Below, in pieces: positions 1-11,109 of a stretch of 64,000 nucleotides of DNA. The stretch is from positions 12,724,610-12,788,609 of the forward strand of contig NC_041806.1 of the NCBI RefSeq assembly GCF_900964775.1, given 5' to 3'. The notes under the pieces are model-generated. The model was not told where the DNA came from, made no database searches, and saw only the letters and a list, made by a program, of their open reading frames with translations. This DNA is from Scleropages formosus (taxonomy: Eukaryota > Chordata > Actinopteri > Osteoglossiformes > Osteoglossidae). A program made the translations under genes and the position numbers. Position 1 is the stretch's first letter; the number at the start of each line of letters is the position of its first letter.

Positions 1-2765
1 TGCCTGAATGATCTCAGGAGCTATGTTGCCTGGGGCTATATGCCCCTGGTAGGGTCTCCCAAGGCAAACAGGTCCTGGGTGACAGACGAGACAAAGCGCG
101 GTTCAAAATCCCCTTATGACTATTAAATCAAGGCTCTCGTTCACCCCGCCCGGTATGGGGTCACGGGGGCCCCACCCTGGAGCCAGGCCTGGGGGGGGGG
201 GCTCGCATGTGAGTGCCTGGTGGCCAGGTCTATGCCCACGGGGCCTGGCCGGGCTTAGCCCGAAGCCAAGAGGTGGAGCCGCTCTTCGGTGGGCTCACCA
301 CCTGCCGGAGAGGACATAAGGGGCCGGTGAGTTGTGATTTGGGCGGTGGTCGGGGCTGAGTGCCCGCCCGACCCAAACCTCGGACGCCAACTCTGGCTCT
401 TGGGACTTGGAATGTCACCTCATTGGCGAGGAAGGAGCCTGAGCTAGTGCAGGAGGTTGAGAGATACCGTCTAGATATAGTCGGGCTCACTTCCACTCAC
501 AGCTTGGGTTCTGGAACCACTCTTCTCAACCAAGGGTGGGCTCTCCACTATTCTGGCGTTGCCAAGGGTGAGAGGCAACGGGCGGGTGTGGGCTTATTAA
601 TAGCCCCCCAGTTCAGCCGCCATGTGTTGGAGTCTACTCCGGTGAATGAGATGGTCGTCTCCCTGTGCCTTCGGGTCAGGGAACGGTCTCTCACTGTCGT
701 TTGTGCTTATGCGCCTAGCGGCAGTGTAGAGTACCCGGCCTTTTTAGAGTCCCTGGGGGGCGTGCTGGAAAGCACTCCCACTAGGGACTCTGTCGTTCTA
801 CTGGGGGACTTTAACGCCCACGTGGGCAGCGACAGTGACACCTGGAGGGGCGTGATTGGGAGGAACGGCCTCCCTGATCTGAACCCGAGTGGTGAGTTGT
901 TACTGGATTTCTGTGCTAGTCACGGTTTGTCCATAACGAACACCATGTTCATGCATAAGGGTGTCCATCAGTGCACTTGGCACCAGGACACCCTAGGTCG
1001 GAGGTCGATAGTCGACTTTGTAGTCGTTTCTTCTGATCTTTGGCCATATGTCTTGGACACTCGGATGAAGAGAGGGGCTGAGCTGTCAACTGATCACCAC
1101 CTGGTGGCGAGTTGGATTCGATGGCGGGGGAAAAAGCTGGACAGACCTGGCAGGCCCAAACGCATAGTGAGGGTCTGTTGGGAACGTTTGGCGGAGGCCC
1201 CTGTCAGAGAGGTCTTCAACTCCCACCTCCGACAGAGCTTCAACCAGGTCCCCAGGGAGACTGGGGACATTGAGTCCGAACGGACTATGTTCCACACCTC
1301 CGTTGGTCGGGGCGGCGGTTCGGAGCTGCGGCCATAAAGTCTCCGGTGCCTGTCGCGGCAGCAATCCCCGAACACGGTGGTGGACACCGGAGGTAAGGGA
1401 TGCCGTTAAGCTAAAGAAGGAGTTCTATCAGGCCTGGCTGGCTCATGGGACTCCTGAAGCAGTTGACGGGTACCAGTGGGCCAGACGGAACGTGGCTCTA
1501 GCAGTCGCCGCGGCAAAAACTCAGGCCTGGGAGGAGTTCGGTGAGGCTATGGAGGAAGACTTTCGGTTGGCCTTAAAGAGATTCTGGCAAACCGTCCGGT
1601 GACTCAGAAGGGGAAAGCGGTGTTCCACCAACACTGTTTACAGTGGAAGTGGTGCGCTGCTGACCTCAACTGAGGATGTCCTCGGGCAGTGGAAGAAGTA
1701 CTTTGAGGATCTCCTCAATCCCTCTGACGCGCCTTCCGTAGAGGAAGCTGAGGCCGGGGACTCGGAGGGGGACTCGTCCATTACCCTGGCTGAAGTTGCT
1801 GAGGTAGTCAAAAAACTCCTCGGTGGCAAGGCTCCGGGGCTGGATGAGATCCGCCCCGAGTTTCTCAAGTTGTGGGGTTGTCTTGGCTGACACGCCTCTG
1901 CAGTGTTGCGTGGAGCTTGGGAACGGTGCCTCTGGACTGGCAGACCGGGGTGGTGGTCCCTCTTTTTAAGAAGGGGGACCGGAGATTGTGTTCCAACTAT
2001 AGGGGGATCACACTCCTTAGCCTCCCCGGGAAAGTCTATGCCGGGGTACTGGAGAGGAGAATCCGACCGATAGTCGAACCTCAGATCCAGGAGGAGCAAT
2101 GCGTTTTTCGCCCTGGCCGTGGAACACTGGACCAGCTCTATACCCTCACTAGGGTGTTGGAGGGTTCATGGGAGTTTGCCCAACCAGTCCATATGTGTTT
2201 TGTGGACCTGGAGAAGGCATTCGACCGTGTCCCTCGTGGCATCCTGTGGGGGGTACTTCGGGATTATGGGGTTTAGGGCTCGCTGCTACGGGCTGTTCGT
2301 TCCCTGTATGACCGGAGCAGGAGCTTGGTTCGCATTGCCGGCAGTAAGTCAGACCTGTTCCCGGTGCATGTTTGACTCCGCCAGGGCTGCCCTTTGTCAC
2401 CGATTCTGTTCATTATCTTTATGGACAGAATTTCTAGGCGCAGCCAGGGAACGGAGGGTGTCTGTTTTGGTGGCCGCAGGATCTCGTCTCTGCTTTTTTG
2501 CGGACGATGTGGTCCTGTTGGCTTCATCGAATCAAGACTTACAGCGTGCACTGGAGATGTTTGCAGCCGAGTGCGAAACTGCGGGGATGAGAATCAGCAC
2601 CTCCAAATCCGAGACCATGGTCCTCAGTCGGAAAAAGGTGGATTGCCCCCTCCGGGTTAGGGGGGAGCTCCTTCCTCAAGTGGAGGAGTTTAAGTATCTC
2701 GGGGTCTTGTTCACGAGTGAGGGAAAAATGGAGCAGTAGGTTGACAGACGGATTGGTGCGGTGTC
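1..2765 (+). mobile_element. Rex3 LINE (RTE clade), copy A
   Basis: Non-LTR retrotransposon entering from the left edge. Bases 1-359 are its 5' part. An apurinic-type endonuclease is readable at 360-1337 ([24 protein letters not shown]), followed by a linker at 1270-1602 and reverse transcriptase at about 1872-2739 (FADDVVLLA). The two conserved stretches widely used as Rex3 PCR primer sites lie at 1938-1957 and 2382-2402, which fixes the family. The coding frame is broken: a one-base shift near 1310, TGA at 1600-1602, a shift near 1885 and TAG at 2274-2276, plus TAG shortly before the end. The 3' end is lost: homology to the second copy (14674-17495) stops at about 2765, where an LTR retroelement begins. 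Confidence 0.93.
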
Positions 2766-4816
2766 ATCATATCCACTGGGAAAAGGTATGCAATAGGCAT
2801 TCCACGTTTTAATGTCATTGGCTGACAAGACATATTCCTCAAAGTGACTGCAAGGTGACGGCAATGGACAGTTGCTGGTTTCTCTACAGCAGGCATTACC
2901 AGAAGCCTTTCCGGGAAGTAGCCCTCCTCTGGGTGATCTATAACCACAGCCTAACTATTCAGGCACCCAGAGAACTTTGGAGTTCCAACCACTGTAGCAA
3001 TGTCCCCTGGGGTCAGAGTGAAAGGCTTGCCCCTCATGAACCAGACGGTCCCTCACCTTGCCTCAGCTATGCCGTCGGAAGCTTCCGAGAACTTCTCATA
3101 CGCTTCTTTTATTACTGGGTGGACAGCGAGGGTAGCTAAGAAATTTCCCCCCTTTTGTATTATGCAGGATTGAAAGAGCCTCCTAACTATGGAGGTGTTT
3201 GTACCAACCACCACAGAAACCTCCCCTTTTACAGCCAGGTCTGGACACCCAAGCATTTCTATGGTCTCCACTACTCCAACTACGTCTCCAATGAACTCCA
3301 GTTTCAAGCACAGATAGCCATCATATGGATATCAATCCACACTGAGGCCCCAAATCTCTAGGCACCCAATAGGGGTCAAAGGTAAGTGCTTCAAATACTG
3401 GGCATAAAGGGAGCAATAGAGTAACCTGGGACCCGCTATCAAGCAAAGCTTTAGCGTAAATGCCCTCAATTTCTACAGAGACAATAGCACTGGGTCCAAC
3501 TAAACCCTTTGGCAATTTAACCTCCCTTGGTCGTAGAATGTCACACCTTATGGAACGTGTTTTCTTCAGGGCGGCAGACCGTTCTTTCACTGGGCCCCTG
3601 GGAAGTTTCCCTTTAGCTACCTTAGTTTCAGCAGACGTTTAGTCACTTTTCGGAGGTTCTTTGGATTAGGACACTTGGAAGTGACCATCTTCACCACACC
3701 TATAGCAAAAGACGTCTACACGATACTGAGCTTTGGAAGTGCCCTCCCTTCCGCAGGCATATGAGTTTCCTGTGCTCTTCGGATTTAGATTCTGTGTGAT
3801 CTGTTGTGATACACCATCAGAGACAGCTACAGAGGCAGAAAACAGCCAGGCAACCTCTGTCTTCAGCCCTCTGAACTCTTCCCTCAGCCTCTCTATTTCC
3901 TGACTATTCCCCACTACTACAGGTACTGCAACATTTTCTGGCTGCACTGGTACGGGGGAGGGTGTAGCACACTCCACACACCTAACCATAGCTGGAATAG
4001 CAGCATTCTTCACACTTATCCTTGCCAGGATCATCTCCTCTTCTCACACCTCACGAAGAAACTCAACAAAACTTGGAGGAGGTTTGAGTTTATACGTTGT
4101 TCTGATGCGAATGGCAACGAGGTCATGAGACAGAGTTCCTCTTGCAACCTGCTCGATGCTAAATTGTCAGCCACCTCAACTTCACCTTTACGATGAACTG
4201 CTTCCAGGGCTTTGAGGTAATCATTAGCAGTGAAAGAGGGATTACTGACTCTCAAACACTGGACAATGTCTGCTGCTGGCCCTTTAAGACTCTCAGCTAT
4301 CCTTTGCTTCTTGACAATATCCACATACTGCCACTCGTCCAGCATGTAGGTGGTCTGCTCAGCCCAGGCGTCATACCCTTCCTCTCCAGGTGGAGCTGGT
4401 TTCATACTGGAGAACAAGTGAAGTTTACGATAGCCTGGTCCATCTGCAGGCGTGGCTTGGCATTTCTCAACAAGTGAGGAGACAGCATTCACGAGTTCGG
4501 TATTCAAGTCCAGAGCAATAGATGGCACTGGAGCAGAACTAAGCCAACCTGACATATCAGCTAAAGTCTTCTCTTCACTGGCCAGGAATGACAGGAGCTT
4601 AGCCTGGAAACCTCCTTTTTCACTAAGCATAGGGCACTCTTGGGTATCACTGACATTAACTACCCAGGGCCCCAACTTACCTCTAGCTGAGAACTGTTCA
4701 GGTATGGTAGCCTTAGTCATATCATTTGTAGTTTCAACTAAAACAAGTTGGTTCTTATCAGCATCTCCTAAACACCATCCTCTTACTTTACAGTGACCAA
4801 ATATTTTACCCCATCC

Positions 4817-5031
4817 ACACACACAGACACACACTTTCTGAACCGCTTGTCCCATACAGGGTCGCAGGGAACCAGAGCCTACCCGGCAACACAGGGCGCA
4901 GGGCCAGAGGGGGAGGGGACACACCCAGGACAGGACGCCAGTCCATCGCAAGGCACCCCAAGCGGGACTCGAACCCCAGACCCACCGGAGAGCAGGACTG
5001 CAGTCCAACCCACTGCACCACCGCACCCCCC
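4817..5031 (-). repeat. SINE-A (tRNA-derived, TG-tailed) inside fossil gag
   Basis: About 210 bp element reading on the minus strand. It has a pol III A-box-like TGGTGCAGTGG, a B box GGTTCGAGTCC, a body with GGACTGGCGTCC, and a TG-rich 3' tail (seen as CA on the plus strand). Target duplications TTTACCCCATCC at 4805-4816 and a near copy at 5032-5044 flank it. It interrupts the retroelement gag. Confidence 0.92.
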
Positions 5032-5514
5032 TTTACCCCCATCCCGTACCTTGTAAATAGTCTCATCATCAAGAAAAATCCCACTAAGCACTATTGTGGA
5101 GCACTATTGTGCTTTTCTAACATCCAATACCCTTGTCATCACACCATTGGAATATCTGCTCTGACTCCATGTTGCAACAACTTTCCAGATGTCAAATTAC
5201 AAAATGCACCCCAAAACACACTTCAGTGACCATAGGGCTATAAATGCCTCTGTTGGTATTTGATGTCCCTCTTAGAAAAATGTACTCACAATTACAGAAA
5301 AACAGTAAACAGATCCCAGATGTGCCCCCACATGTAGCCCACCCACTCAATTCTGGTTTTTAGGTCTTCACATGGGAGGTGAACTGGTGGTGTCTACGAA
5401 AACATAACTTTGAGATGCATCTCCTGCAGCTTACAGACTAGGTATATGACACTGACTAGGGTGCAGAAAGGCCCAGTTAGTACGTTGTATCGTTATACCG
5501 TTACATTTATTCAT

Positions 5515-5608
5515 TGATGTTTGTATCAATTTTTCTTGCTGCATGCCTGTGTTAAAGCGCTCTGTGTCACTGTGTGAGAAGAGCGCTCCATAAAAATAAA
5601 ATAAATAA
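5515..5608 (+). repeat. L2-type LINE 3' tail
   Basis: This stretch (TGTTTGTATCAATTTTTCTT, then GTGTTAAAGCGCTCTGTGTC, ending in an AT-rich run) is nearly identical to the end of the L2-like LINE at 60176-60270. It is a short 3' remnant without coding sequence. Confidence 0.75.
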
Positions 5609-5816
5609 ATTTAGCTGACACTTTTCTTCAGGGCAACTTACAGGGTTGAGGCTACAGTACAATTATTTACCCATTTATACAGCTGGGTAATTTTTTACTG
5701 GAGCAATTTAGGGTAAGCACCTTGCTCAATGGTACTACAGCTAGAAGTAAGGCACAAACCTGTTACTTTCGGGTCCAAAGGCAGTAGCTCTAACCACTAC
5801 ACTACCAGCTGTCCCT
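5609..5816 (-). repeat. SINE-B (tRNA-derived, V-SINE-like)
   Basis: The minus strand reads a tRNA-like head (GTAGTGTAGTGGTTAGAG), a middle with ACCCAGCTGTATAAATGGG, and a tail ending CAGCTAAATTTATTTATT, the usual order for this teleost SINE type. The same unit recurs at 12361, 25265, 27060 and 50085. Confidence 0.8.
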
Positions 5817-6901
5817 GTTAGTGTGAGCTTAGCCTCCCATGCAACACACTTGGCAACCATAGCCCTTATGTCTTTTCCCCTCTAAAAAAAAAACACCACA
5901 GTACAAACACACGAATAAGAAAAATTACACTATCAGAGTGTAATAAAAAAAATAGAAGAAATATTTAATACAGATCCCGATAACTCACAACGACATATAT
6001 TAAGGATAACAAAGAAAACACACAACTTAGTATCCAGGTTTTTCCCCGTTTATGGTACCTCAGACGTTGGTGCGCTTCTTGGAGCTCAGCTGTTCCCCAC
6101 GAAGGGAAAAAAAGAGTTTTCACTCACTGCTCCTTCGAAACTCTCCAACGGTCAACAACCAGTCCTCCAATTCTCTCTCCAACGAGGGCAGTGCGGTTGC
6201 AAATCCCGGGCTGGCGCTCTGTCCGCATGCAGCTCACCCTGGGGTCCTTTCCCGGTGTACCAATTCCCAGACATTTATGCTGCCTCAGCTTTGGTTGCAG
6301 AGGAAACAACCCAGTGTGAATGCGTCTTCCTCACACTCGCAACTTCCCCTCTCAACGAGGTAACCAGAGTTAACAAAACCAAACTCGATTCCTTTTCTTT
6401 CCAGGAGTTACCCTTTAATATAACACAGCAGTCTATTAACTCAATAAGTCACAAAACTTAACTAATTATCAAACTTTTCACACCGCTTCATCTTCGTCTC
6501 TCCGTCTCCCACCTCTTCCTTTTTTCTTTTTTCCCCTTTCCCCCGGAATTCCCCCCCACAAAATTTATCCTATTTTCCGTTTGCACTGACTAGCATCCTG
6601 AATTAACACTTAGATTCTTTTCCTATTATTTGGGCACTAACAAGAGCTATTCAAACAAAATAGTTTAATTATTTTTCTCATCTCTCCAGACTACGAAGTA
6701 ATTATTATGCTGTGCTGGGACATTTCTACTAATTAATCACAGTCATCATCACTAGCTCAAAAAATGTATTTGTGTTTACTCCTTATTGTGCACCACAGCT
6801 TTCATAAAATATAGCTCTGAAACATTCTTGCAGTAATGAAGAAGAATTCGTTTTTTAAAAAATTTCAGGTGTATAGCTTTACTATGCTGCATATCTTTCC
6901 G

Positions 6902-7587
6902 TAGAACTACGTGTGGGTGGTGAGCCCCGACCCAGATATCAGGTCGGTCGCTGCTGCATCCACGTCCATGGGGTTGTGTTGCACGGCGATGTCAAGTGTG
7001 CGAGAAGTCGATGGTTGTGGCTTCGAGGCCGCCTGAGGCGATTTTGCAGCCTCCCCCGTACGCTGCTCACGCTTTCGCTGAGCCGGTGTCTTAGCTGGTG
7101 TTTTTCAAATGCCAGAGGCCTTGGCTTACTCCCTAAGTGCAGCTTGTCGGTCGCGATAGTACTTTGCATTGTGTTTGTTGGGCATCTTTGAAATGTTTAA
7201 TACGATGATCTACCTTCGGGCCCCCTACCTCGGTCTAAATGAAGGTTTTCCTGCTGGCGCAATACGTGTCTGATAACGCGGCTCTCTAGGTATGAACTGA
7301 GGTGCTGAGGTCAATGCTATGACATGTGCTTCGAATATGGTGACATCTAGTGCAACTCCATAACAAACTAAATGTGGGACATTTTCGCAACGTTGTCAGC
7401 TCGCTCAGGTTGAATTGGCAGCAGCCGTTCATATCTCGTTTGATGCGGTGTTCCTTCCTCTCTCTGTGTCTTTTCATTTGCGAGCAGTAACAGCGAGAGG
7501 GGGTTGCATTTTTACGTGACAGGTTGCATTTGACGGTCAACTCCCAAGTTACCCCCCCACGTAGTGAGGAGAAAAACATAGTTCTAC
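6902..7587. mobile_element. Possible non-autonomous DNA transposon
   Basis: Short inverted ends: CGTAGAACTACG at about 6901 and CATAGTTCTACG ending near 7587. The interior (about 690 bp) encodes no recognisable transposase. The family is not identified; PIF/Harbinger is one option. Confidence 0.3.
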
Positions 7588-7722
7588 GTCAAAAATGCAT
7601 CAACAGCTTACAAAACCCAGAACCCTTTCCATATCAATATAAACTATTATACATCAATAACAATTAAACCAACCACACAGCACTAAAACAACCCATGAAC
7701 ACAAGTAGCAGGGGGCTACATA

Positions 7723-8251
7723 CAGTACTGTGCAAAAGTTTTAGGCACTTGGGGAAAAAACTGTAAAGTGAGAATGATTCCAAAAATAATGCTATTAATT
7801 AACTTCCTACAAAGCTCCGTAACCATTCATCCACCGCACAACCACTTGTCATGAGGATGACCACCTTGTGTCTTATTGCTATACTCACTTTTGCCATGGT
7901 GTAAGATCTAAGAGTTAAACTGCCACATCTGACAAAACATCACATTTTCAGTATGGTTATCCCTCACCCAGTTTTATTGCCTCTGTACAGCTGTTTCTGC
8001 TTCAGTTAACTGGTTTACCATACAAAGACCTCAAGTTCTCTATTTGGAAAGTGGTTTATTACTATTCTACTTTCTTTCTTTAATGACATTCAAAACCTTT
8101 ACTGTAATACTGTAACTTCTTGCAAAAGAAATCCTTGGAAATCTAAAATATGCTCTTTCCCATTGACACTAATGCAGAAGACTTTAAATAACCATCTAAA
8201 ACAAATATTTTTGTGAAACTTCTAAGTGCCAAAGACAGTTGCACAGTTCTG
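7723..8251. mobile_element. Tc1/mariner-type MITE
   Basis: A 529 bp element bounded by TA dinucleotides (7721-7722 and 8252-8253). Inverted ends: CAGTACTGTGCAAAAG at the left and the complement of CAGAACTGTGCAACTG at the right, followed on both sides by a GGCAC block. No transposase frame. It abuts the proposed LTR end at 7720. Confidence 0.8.
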
Positions 8252-8429
8252 TACATCATATGAGCAGCTGCATAAAGGTTTATCGAAATAATTGACAATT
8301 CCTAATCACTTTAAAAAAAAAAGAAAAAAACATTTACATCACAAGTAGTTGCATGAACATTTATCTGTTTTTCAACAGTTATGACCTCAATTATAGAGAG
8401 TGAACATTTACACATTAACATGTACTTAA

Positions 8430-9065
8430 GAGATCATGGGAGAGGCGATTTTAAGACCCTTCTTAAATGTAGGGAGGGGTTCACTAGTTCTTAGTGGGAG
8501 GGGAGTTCATTCCACCACATCAGAGCCAGAACCGAAAACCTTGATTTTGGACCTTTTGTGCATGGAACCACCAAGCAGGCAGAGGTGGAGGAGCGTAGCA
8601 GTGTGGTTGGGGTGTAGTGGATGATCAGGTCTTGTAGATATATGGGAGCAGTTCCACTGATGCTTGTGTAGACTGTAACCACAGTCTTGAATTTGATCTG
8701 GACACCTATAAGAAGCCAATGCAAAAAGACAAGGAGGGGAGATGCGTGGGAATGCTTTGGCAGCTCAAACAACTCGTGCAGCAGCATTCTGTATCAGCTT
8801 TACAGATTTGATGGCAGTAGCTGGAAGCGAGATACAGGTGAGAGTGCAGTAGTCCTGGCGGGATATCACCAAGGCCTGGACAAGTAGTTGCAGAGAGTCT
8901 AAATAGATAGGGGTGGATCTAACAGATGTTACACAGAATGTATTTGCAGGTCCAAGTTGCGGCTTCGATGTGCTGAGAGAAAGACAGACTTGAGTTTACT
9001 TCTGGACTCTAAGCTGAGGAGGCAGGCAAAATCAGTGGGTTGTCCAGTTTGATAGAACAAAATAC
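8430..9065 (-). mobile_element. L2-clade LINE, 3' fragment
   Basis: The minus strand encodes the C-terminal end of an L2-type ORF2 (FLHWLLIGVQIKFKT, then VLALMWWNELP). The nucleotide sequence parallels 38180-38835 of the longer L2 copy. It is 5' truncated and decayed. Confidence 0.85.
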
Positions 9066-9725
9066 AAAACATAATGAAAGTGCAAGGTATTACATGATTG
9101 GGAAGCTTCAAATTACAACGAATTTCAGCAGATATGATACATAATCAATAACAGAGAGCTAATCATTTGTGTGAAGAACAGTGTGTGGGCAAATCTTGAT
9201 ACTGTCTTGAGTATATATAAGGATAAAATTTACTACATACTTTTACTTAATAACAAAAAAAAAGCAAGCGAAAGGACACTGAATGACCAACTCCTGCACA
9301 AAGGGAATTTCACGTTTGTCTTTCTTACATTTACAATTACAGTATGTAGTATATTCATAATTGCAGAAATAAAATTTGTGTCTGCTGGGACAAATGTAGC
9401 TGCCTGGGAAATATCTACAGAATGAGTGAAAACCTTTTTTTATATTAAAAAAAAAATTCCCAGCTAAAAAACTAAACTTTCAATTACAAGCATCACAGTT
9501 AAAAATACAACTTGACCAAGTAGCATGAAACACTGCAAATCTGCTGTGTTTCACAAATAAACGTTATGAGAATACATCATGAACATATCAGCACTTAAGC
9601 TAATATCACATACCCAATTAATGCCAGTTCCTTCAGGAGATTTTGATTAACAATCTTACAGTAATCACAATACTTTAAATAAGTTAAAAAGTCAACGTGA
9701 ACGCTGTGCTGTAATTAAACATACA
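9066..9725. other. AT-rich intergenic stretch
   Basis: No gene or recognisable repeat seen. AT-rich spacer that leads into the 3' end of the sulfotransferase gene. Confidence 0.5.
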
Positions 9726-9731
9726 TTTATT
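9726..9731 (-). terminator. Poly(A) signal of CHST5/6-like gene
   Basis: AATAAA on the minus strand, about 106 bases past the stop codon. Confidence 0.6.
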
Positions 9732-9836
9732 ATTTGAACCTTTGCCTCCAACTTCACTAGCTCTTCAAACTGAAAAACTTGCAGAAGAAGCCAGAGATGT
9801 GTATGGGTTAGAAACCACACTCCCTCCAGTTGAGGG

Positions 9837-11063
9837 TCACATCTGGCCATAGTTGACATGTTCACTTTTGTTTTTTGAGGAGCTCCAGCTGAAGTGGCTG
9901 GGTTTGTGTGGAACCAGCAAGTCAAGTCCAAGCTGTTTCTGCTCTCGCTCATTGGCCACAGGCAGGTAACCCAGCAGGGACATGGCAGCGCTGCAAACAT
10001 TCTGGACACGGCGCACTTTACTGTAGGCCAGCTTGGTCCGCCAGGCTTCAGACACTGTGGCAGCATCCCTCGAGCTAACCTTGAAGGCAGGGTTCTTTCG
10101 GCTCTTTCCATGAGTTACTTGGTGAATCCAGTTCTTCATTTCAGGGGTCATCTTTAGTCCAGAAAATTTGTATAGGTCTTCCACCACCCCCACCGGGTCT
10201 CGAACCATGTCCTCATAGCGCACCAGCCGGTAGCGGCCACGTAAAAAGCTCGGTGGCTGGCGCATGGCTGTTTCATGAATCCGCAAATGGCTCTTACATA
10301 TCTCCTTCATGATGCGAAAGAGGTTGTCAGGAGACCGGGGATCACCCATCTCCAGTAGCAGTGTGTCATCCCGCCTAAGCCACACTGCAGCCTGGTCTCG
10401 GGACTGGGCCACAGCACGGGGGTCCCGGACCAGGTGGATGATTCGGAGGTTGATGGTGGGATCACGCAGCAGTGGGTATAATGGCTCCAGGGAGAAAAGA
10501 CGCACCTCCTTCAGAGCTACATGGCTGTAGTTGTGGCAGGCTTCCTGGGCTCCCTGCAGACCACGTTGGTCACAGTGCTTTGCACACTCTCGGTCATTGC
10601 TGAGAGCATTTCTTGGGGTGAGGGGGCAGGCTGGGGGGGAGCACAAGGCACGGCTCTGGCTCCACATGAAAAGATGAGAAACATTGCGCTTTGAGGGGGT
10701 GTAGGCCTCTAGTGAGGACATGTCACAGTGGAACACATTGCGTAGCAGGTCACGCACTAGGGTCTGGAGAGCAACAGCTCCCGGCTGCCTCATTGTAGTC
10801 CACACATGCCAGCCTGGCTCCATCAGGTAGAATACATCTGGGTGCTGGCTAAATACTTGTCCCATGAAGGAGGATCCTGATCGCCATGATGACAGCAGCA
10901 GCACGTGTACCTTGCCCTGAGGGGTTGAGAGACTTTGTGGAATGCGGGGTACAGCAGTGGGCGGAGTCAGCCACCCTTTCCATCCTATGAGCAGGACCAT
11001 AATAACGCCTTGTAGTGACACTACAGTTGCCATCGCTGACCATTTCAGTCCACAACGAGGCAT
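9837..11063 (-). CDS. chst6: Carbohydrate (GlcNAc-6-O) sulfotransferase, CHST5/CHST6 type
   Basis: Golgi type II membrane enzyme that transfers sulfate from PAPS to C6 of N-acetylglucosamine, as in keratan sulfate. The frame is 408 aa in one coding exon, as is usual for this family (human CHST6 395 aa, CHST5 411 aa). A membrane anchor covers about residues 11-28. The 5'-phosphosulfate-binding loop SSWRSGSSF is at 58-66 and the 3'-phosphate-binding motif LVRDPRAVAQSRD at 211-223; YLMEPGWHVWTT and RYRLVRYEDM are family hallmarks. I start at ATG 11061-11063; the frame is open further upstream, but only TTG is available there. An acceptor at 11102/11103 puts the 5' UTR partly in an upstream exon. 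TMEM231 lies next on the same strand, as in human 16q23. The choice between CHST5 and CHST6 cannot be made from sequence alone. Confidence 0.93.
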   Translation of the reverse strand: MPRCGLKWSAMATVVSLQGVIMVLLIGWKGWLTPPTAVPRIPQSLSTPQGKVHVLLLSSWRSGSSFMGQVFSQHPDVFYLMEPGWHVWTTMRQPGAVALQTLVRDLLRNVFHCDMSSLEAYTPSKRNVSHLFMWSQSRALCSPPACPLTPRNALSNDRECAKHCDQRGLQGAQEACHNYSHVALKEVRLFSLEPLYPLLRDPTINLRIIHLVRDPRAVAQSRDQAAVWLRRDDTLLLEMGDPRSPDNLFRIMKEICKSHLRIHETAMRQPPSFLRGRYRLVRYEDMVRDPVGVVEDLYKFSGLKMTPEMKNWIHQVTHGKSRKNPAFKVSSRDAATVSEAWRTKLAYSKVRRVQNVCSAAMSLLGYLPVANEREQKQLGLDLLVPHKPSHFSWSSSKNKSEHVNYGQM

Positions 11064-11102
11064 ATTGGGAACTCCAATAAACTGGGTCAAATAAGAGGTG
11101 TC
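11064..11102 (-). other. 5' UTR part of sulfotransferase coding exon
   Basis: A minus-strand acceptor (CATGTCTTAG) ends at 11103, so the coding exon begins at 11102 and 39 bases precede the ATG. It pairs with a donor at 12166. Confidence 0.55.
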
Positions 11103-11109
11103 CTAAGAC

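Larger units (their letters stand above)
2766..7720 (-). mobile_element. Fossil LTR retroelement, Ty3/Gypsy-like with PNMA-type gag
   Basis: Remains of an LTR retroelement on the minus strand. A gag of the PNMA/ZCCHC12-like type lies between about 5090 and 4030, a CCHC knuckle (CYRCGEDGHF) near 3690, and an aspartic protease (ALLDSGSQVTLL) near 3450, with downstream sequence to about 2766. A primer-binding site resembling the tRNA-Pro type is at 5312-5330, directly next to a putative LTR edge at 5333. No reverse transcriptase or integrase is present, so the 3' part and 3' LTR are lost. The element is broken in several places and carries a SINE inside gag (4817-5031). It joins the truncated Rex3 at 2765. 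It predates the SINE insertion; without a second LTR no better age can be given. Confidence 0.75.
5333..7720 (-). repeat. Putative 5' LTR of the fossil retroelement, with nested repeats
   Basis: The inner edge (5333, TGTAGCCC on the plus strand) is next to the primer-binding site. An inverted match, GGGGGCTACA, ends at 7720, giving TG...CA ends for the whole block. At about 2.4 kb this is long for an LTR, but the block contains an L2-type tail, a SINE (about 5609-5816) and possibly a DNA element (6902-7587), so the original LTR would be shorter. The outer edge is inferred from the inverted ends alone. Confidence 0.4.

Noticed and set aside
1638-2099. 153-aa antisense frame in Rex3 copy A and its twin at 15814-16275
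   Set aside because: Shadow of the reverse transcriptase on the opposite strand; both copies share it because they share sequence.
11064-11090. Nine extra N-terminal residues for the sulfotransferase
   Set aside because: They need a TTG start; the ATG at 11061-11063 gives a normal length and anchor.
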